From: Gorillibacterium sp.
GTDB lineage: Bacteria; Bacillota; Bacilli; Paenibacillales; NBRC-103111
Assembly (NCBI GenBank): GCA_023511325.1
Contig: JAIMBU010000165.1
Location: 1 to 6,460, forward strand
DNA length: 6,460 nt
Direction: 5' to 3'
Shown here in pieces: positions 5,859-6,460 of the stretch. Position numbers and translations under genes: made by a program. The notes beneath the pieces are model-generated. The model was not told the origin of the DNA. It saw nothing but the letters and a program-made list of their open reading frames with translations, and did no database searches. Within the stretch, counting starts at the first letter, position 1, and every line of letters begins with the position of its first letter.

Positions 5859-5903
5859 AAATGGCATCATCCCCGCCAGCTTTAAGCAGGAATGATGCCA
5901 TTT
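5859..5903. terminator. Hairpin terminator between convergent genes
   Basis: Perfect 12-bp arms AAATGGCATCAT (5859-5870) and ATGATGCCATTT (5892-5903), with a 21-base loop that can fold a little further (CC/GG and GC/GC). It starts 1 base after the GyrI-like stop. It ends 24 bases before the end of the converging substrate-binding protein gene, so it probably serves both. The T-tracts are short. Confidence 0.7.
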
Positions 5904-5927
5904 CCTTCTCACATTAACTTCTCGACA

Positions 5928-6460
5928 TTACTTGTTAAACGCGGTAGTAATTAAATCTTCAATCTTAACCTGGTCCTTCTTCAAGGTACCGTTTGATACG
6001 AGATCATCAATCCAAGGCTGAATATCGGTTAGGGCAAAACCACTGCCTTTGTAGAAATAGTGAGTGGCATTGACGGGCTGACCAATATATTCAGCGGTTA
6101 GCTTGATTGATTCCTCTGTGTTAGCATTTACCCATTCTTGGGCTTTCGTAATGGCAGTGACAAATCTTTGAACAGCCTCTGGATTTTCTTCGATAAATTT
6201 ATCCGTGAAGTAATAAGTGGAAACACCAGCTGCTGCACCAAGACCGGTATCGTGGGAATCGGCAAGCAGGGTCAAGTTGGAGTCTGTAGCCAGCTTGTAG
6301 AATGGAGGATGTATACCGGCGATATCCAGATTCCCTTGCTGAACAGCTTGGATGGCTGCCGTATCGCTATCAAAGGTCACAAACTGAAGCACCTTACTGT
6401 CTAATCCTAAAGCTTCAAGAATCTTAGTTGGTAAAAAGGAAGAGCAAGATGGAACGGTCC
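5928..6460 (-). CDS. ABC transporter substrate-binding protein, SsuA/TauA/NMT1-like (C-terminal part)
   Basis: Extracytoplasmic binding protein of an ABC importer for sulfonate-, nitrate- or pyrimidine-precursor-type ligands. The frame is open from the right edge and gives 176 residues, about half the usual length of 320-340, so the signal peptide and first lobe lie outside the window. The start at GTG 6392 is internal and not real. Visible hallmarks are the lobe crossing FVTFDSDTAAIQAVQQGNLDIAGIHPPF, the ENPEAVQRFVTAITKAQEW segment found after the second-lobe strands, and an ending WIDDLVSNGTLKKDQV...DLITTAFN typical of the SsuA/NMT1-like superfamily. The residue run VPSCSS near the right edge sits where family members often have VPxGSS. 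Ligand identity cannot be decided. It converges with the GyrI-like gene across a shared hairpin. Confidence 0.85.
   Translation of the reverse strand, partial: TVPSCSSFLPTKILEALGLDSKVLQFVTFDSDTAAIQAVQQGNLDIAGIHPPFYKLATDSNLTLLADSHDTGLGAAAGVSTYYFTDKFIEENPEAVQRFVTAITKAQEWVNANTEESIKLTAEYIGQPVNATHYFYKGSGFALTDIQPWIDDLVSNGTLKKDQVKIEDLITTAFNK

Noticed and set aside
6390..6392. GTG 6392 as the true start of the substrate-binding protein
   Set aside because: The frame continues upstream to the window edge with family-like sequence, and the product would lack the signal peptide and the first lobe.

Overview
The window looks like a chromosomal segment from a member of the Bacilli, most likely Paenibacillus or a close relative. 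The support is strong AGGAGG-type Shine-Dalgarno sites before the genes, moderate GC content, and recognisable Bacillota families (DUF3900-like protein, OmpR/histidine kinase pair, GyrI-like SHS2 protein, Vut_1/YhhQ transporter). No insertion sequence, phage gene, CRISPR array, tRNA or rRNA was seen. Coding density is high and no gene-free stretch exceeds about 190 bases.

Left half, minus strand (3613 down to 1): an apparent three-gene operon. It starts from a good sigma-A-type promoter at about 3676-3704. The first gene encodes a 510-residue DUF3900-like protein with a long Gly/Ala/Asp/Tyr-rich insert. After 20 bases comes an OmpR-family response regulator (2060-1386), then a membrane sensor histidine kinase (from 1383, running off the left edge). 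The kinase start is nearly fused to the regulator stop.

Centre, plus strand: divergent from that operon is a MarR-family regulator (3798-4250), whose promoter carries a 22-bp inverted repeat over the -10 box, suggesting autoregulation. Next is a YhhQ/VUT-family queuosine-precursor transporter (4359-5063). Its leader holds a structure that closely resembles a class I preQ1 riboswitch, with the pseudoknot strand overlapping the ribosome binding site. A 24-bp hairpin terminator follows.

Right part: a GyrI-like small-molecule-binding/hydrolase-type protein (5225-5857, plus) faces the 3' half of an ABC transporter substrate-binding protein (minus, off the right edge). A 12-bp hairpin lies between the convergent ends.

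The most interesting points are the preQ1-type leader with a non-canonical pseudoknot base pair, the disordered-looking insert in the DUF3900-like protein and that protein's linkage to a two-component system, and a one-residue deletion at a conserved glycine of the response regulator. The intergenic regions also carry several palindromes, including a 10-mer shared between the marR and gyrI upstream regions.
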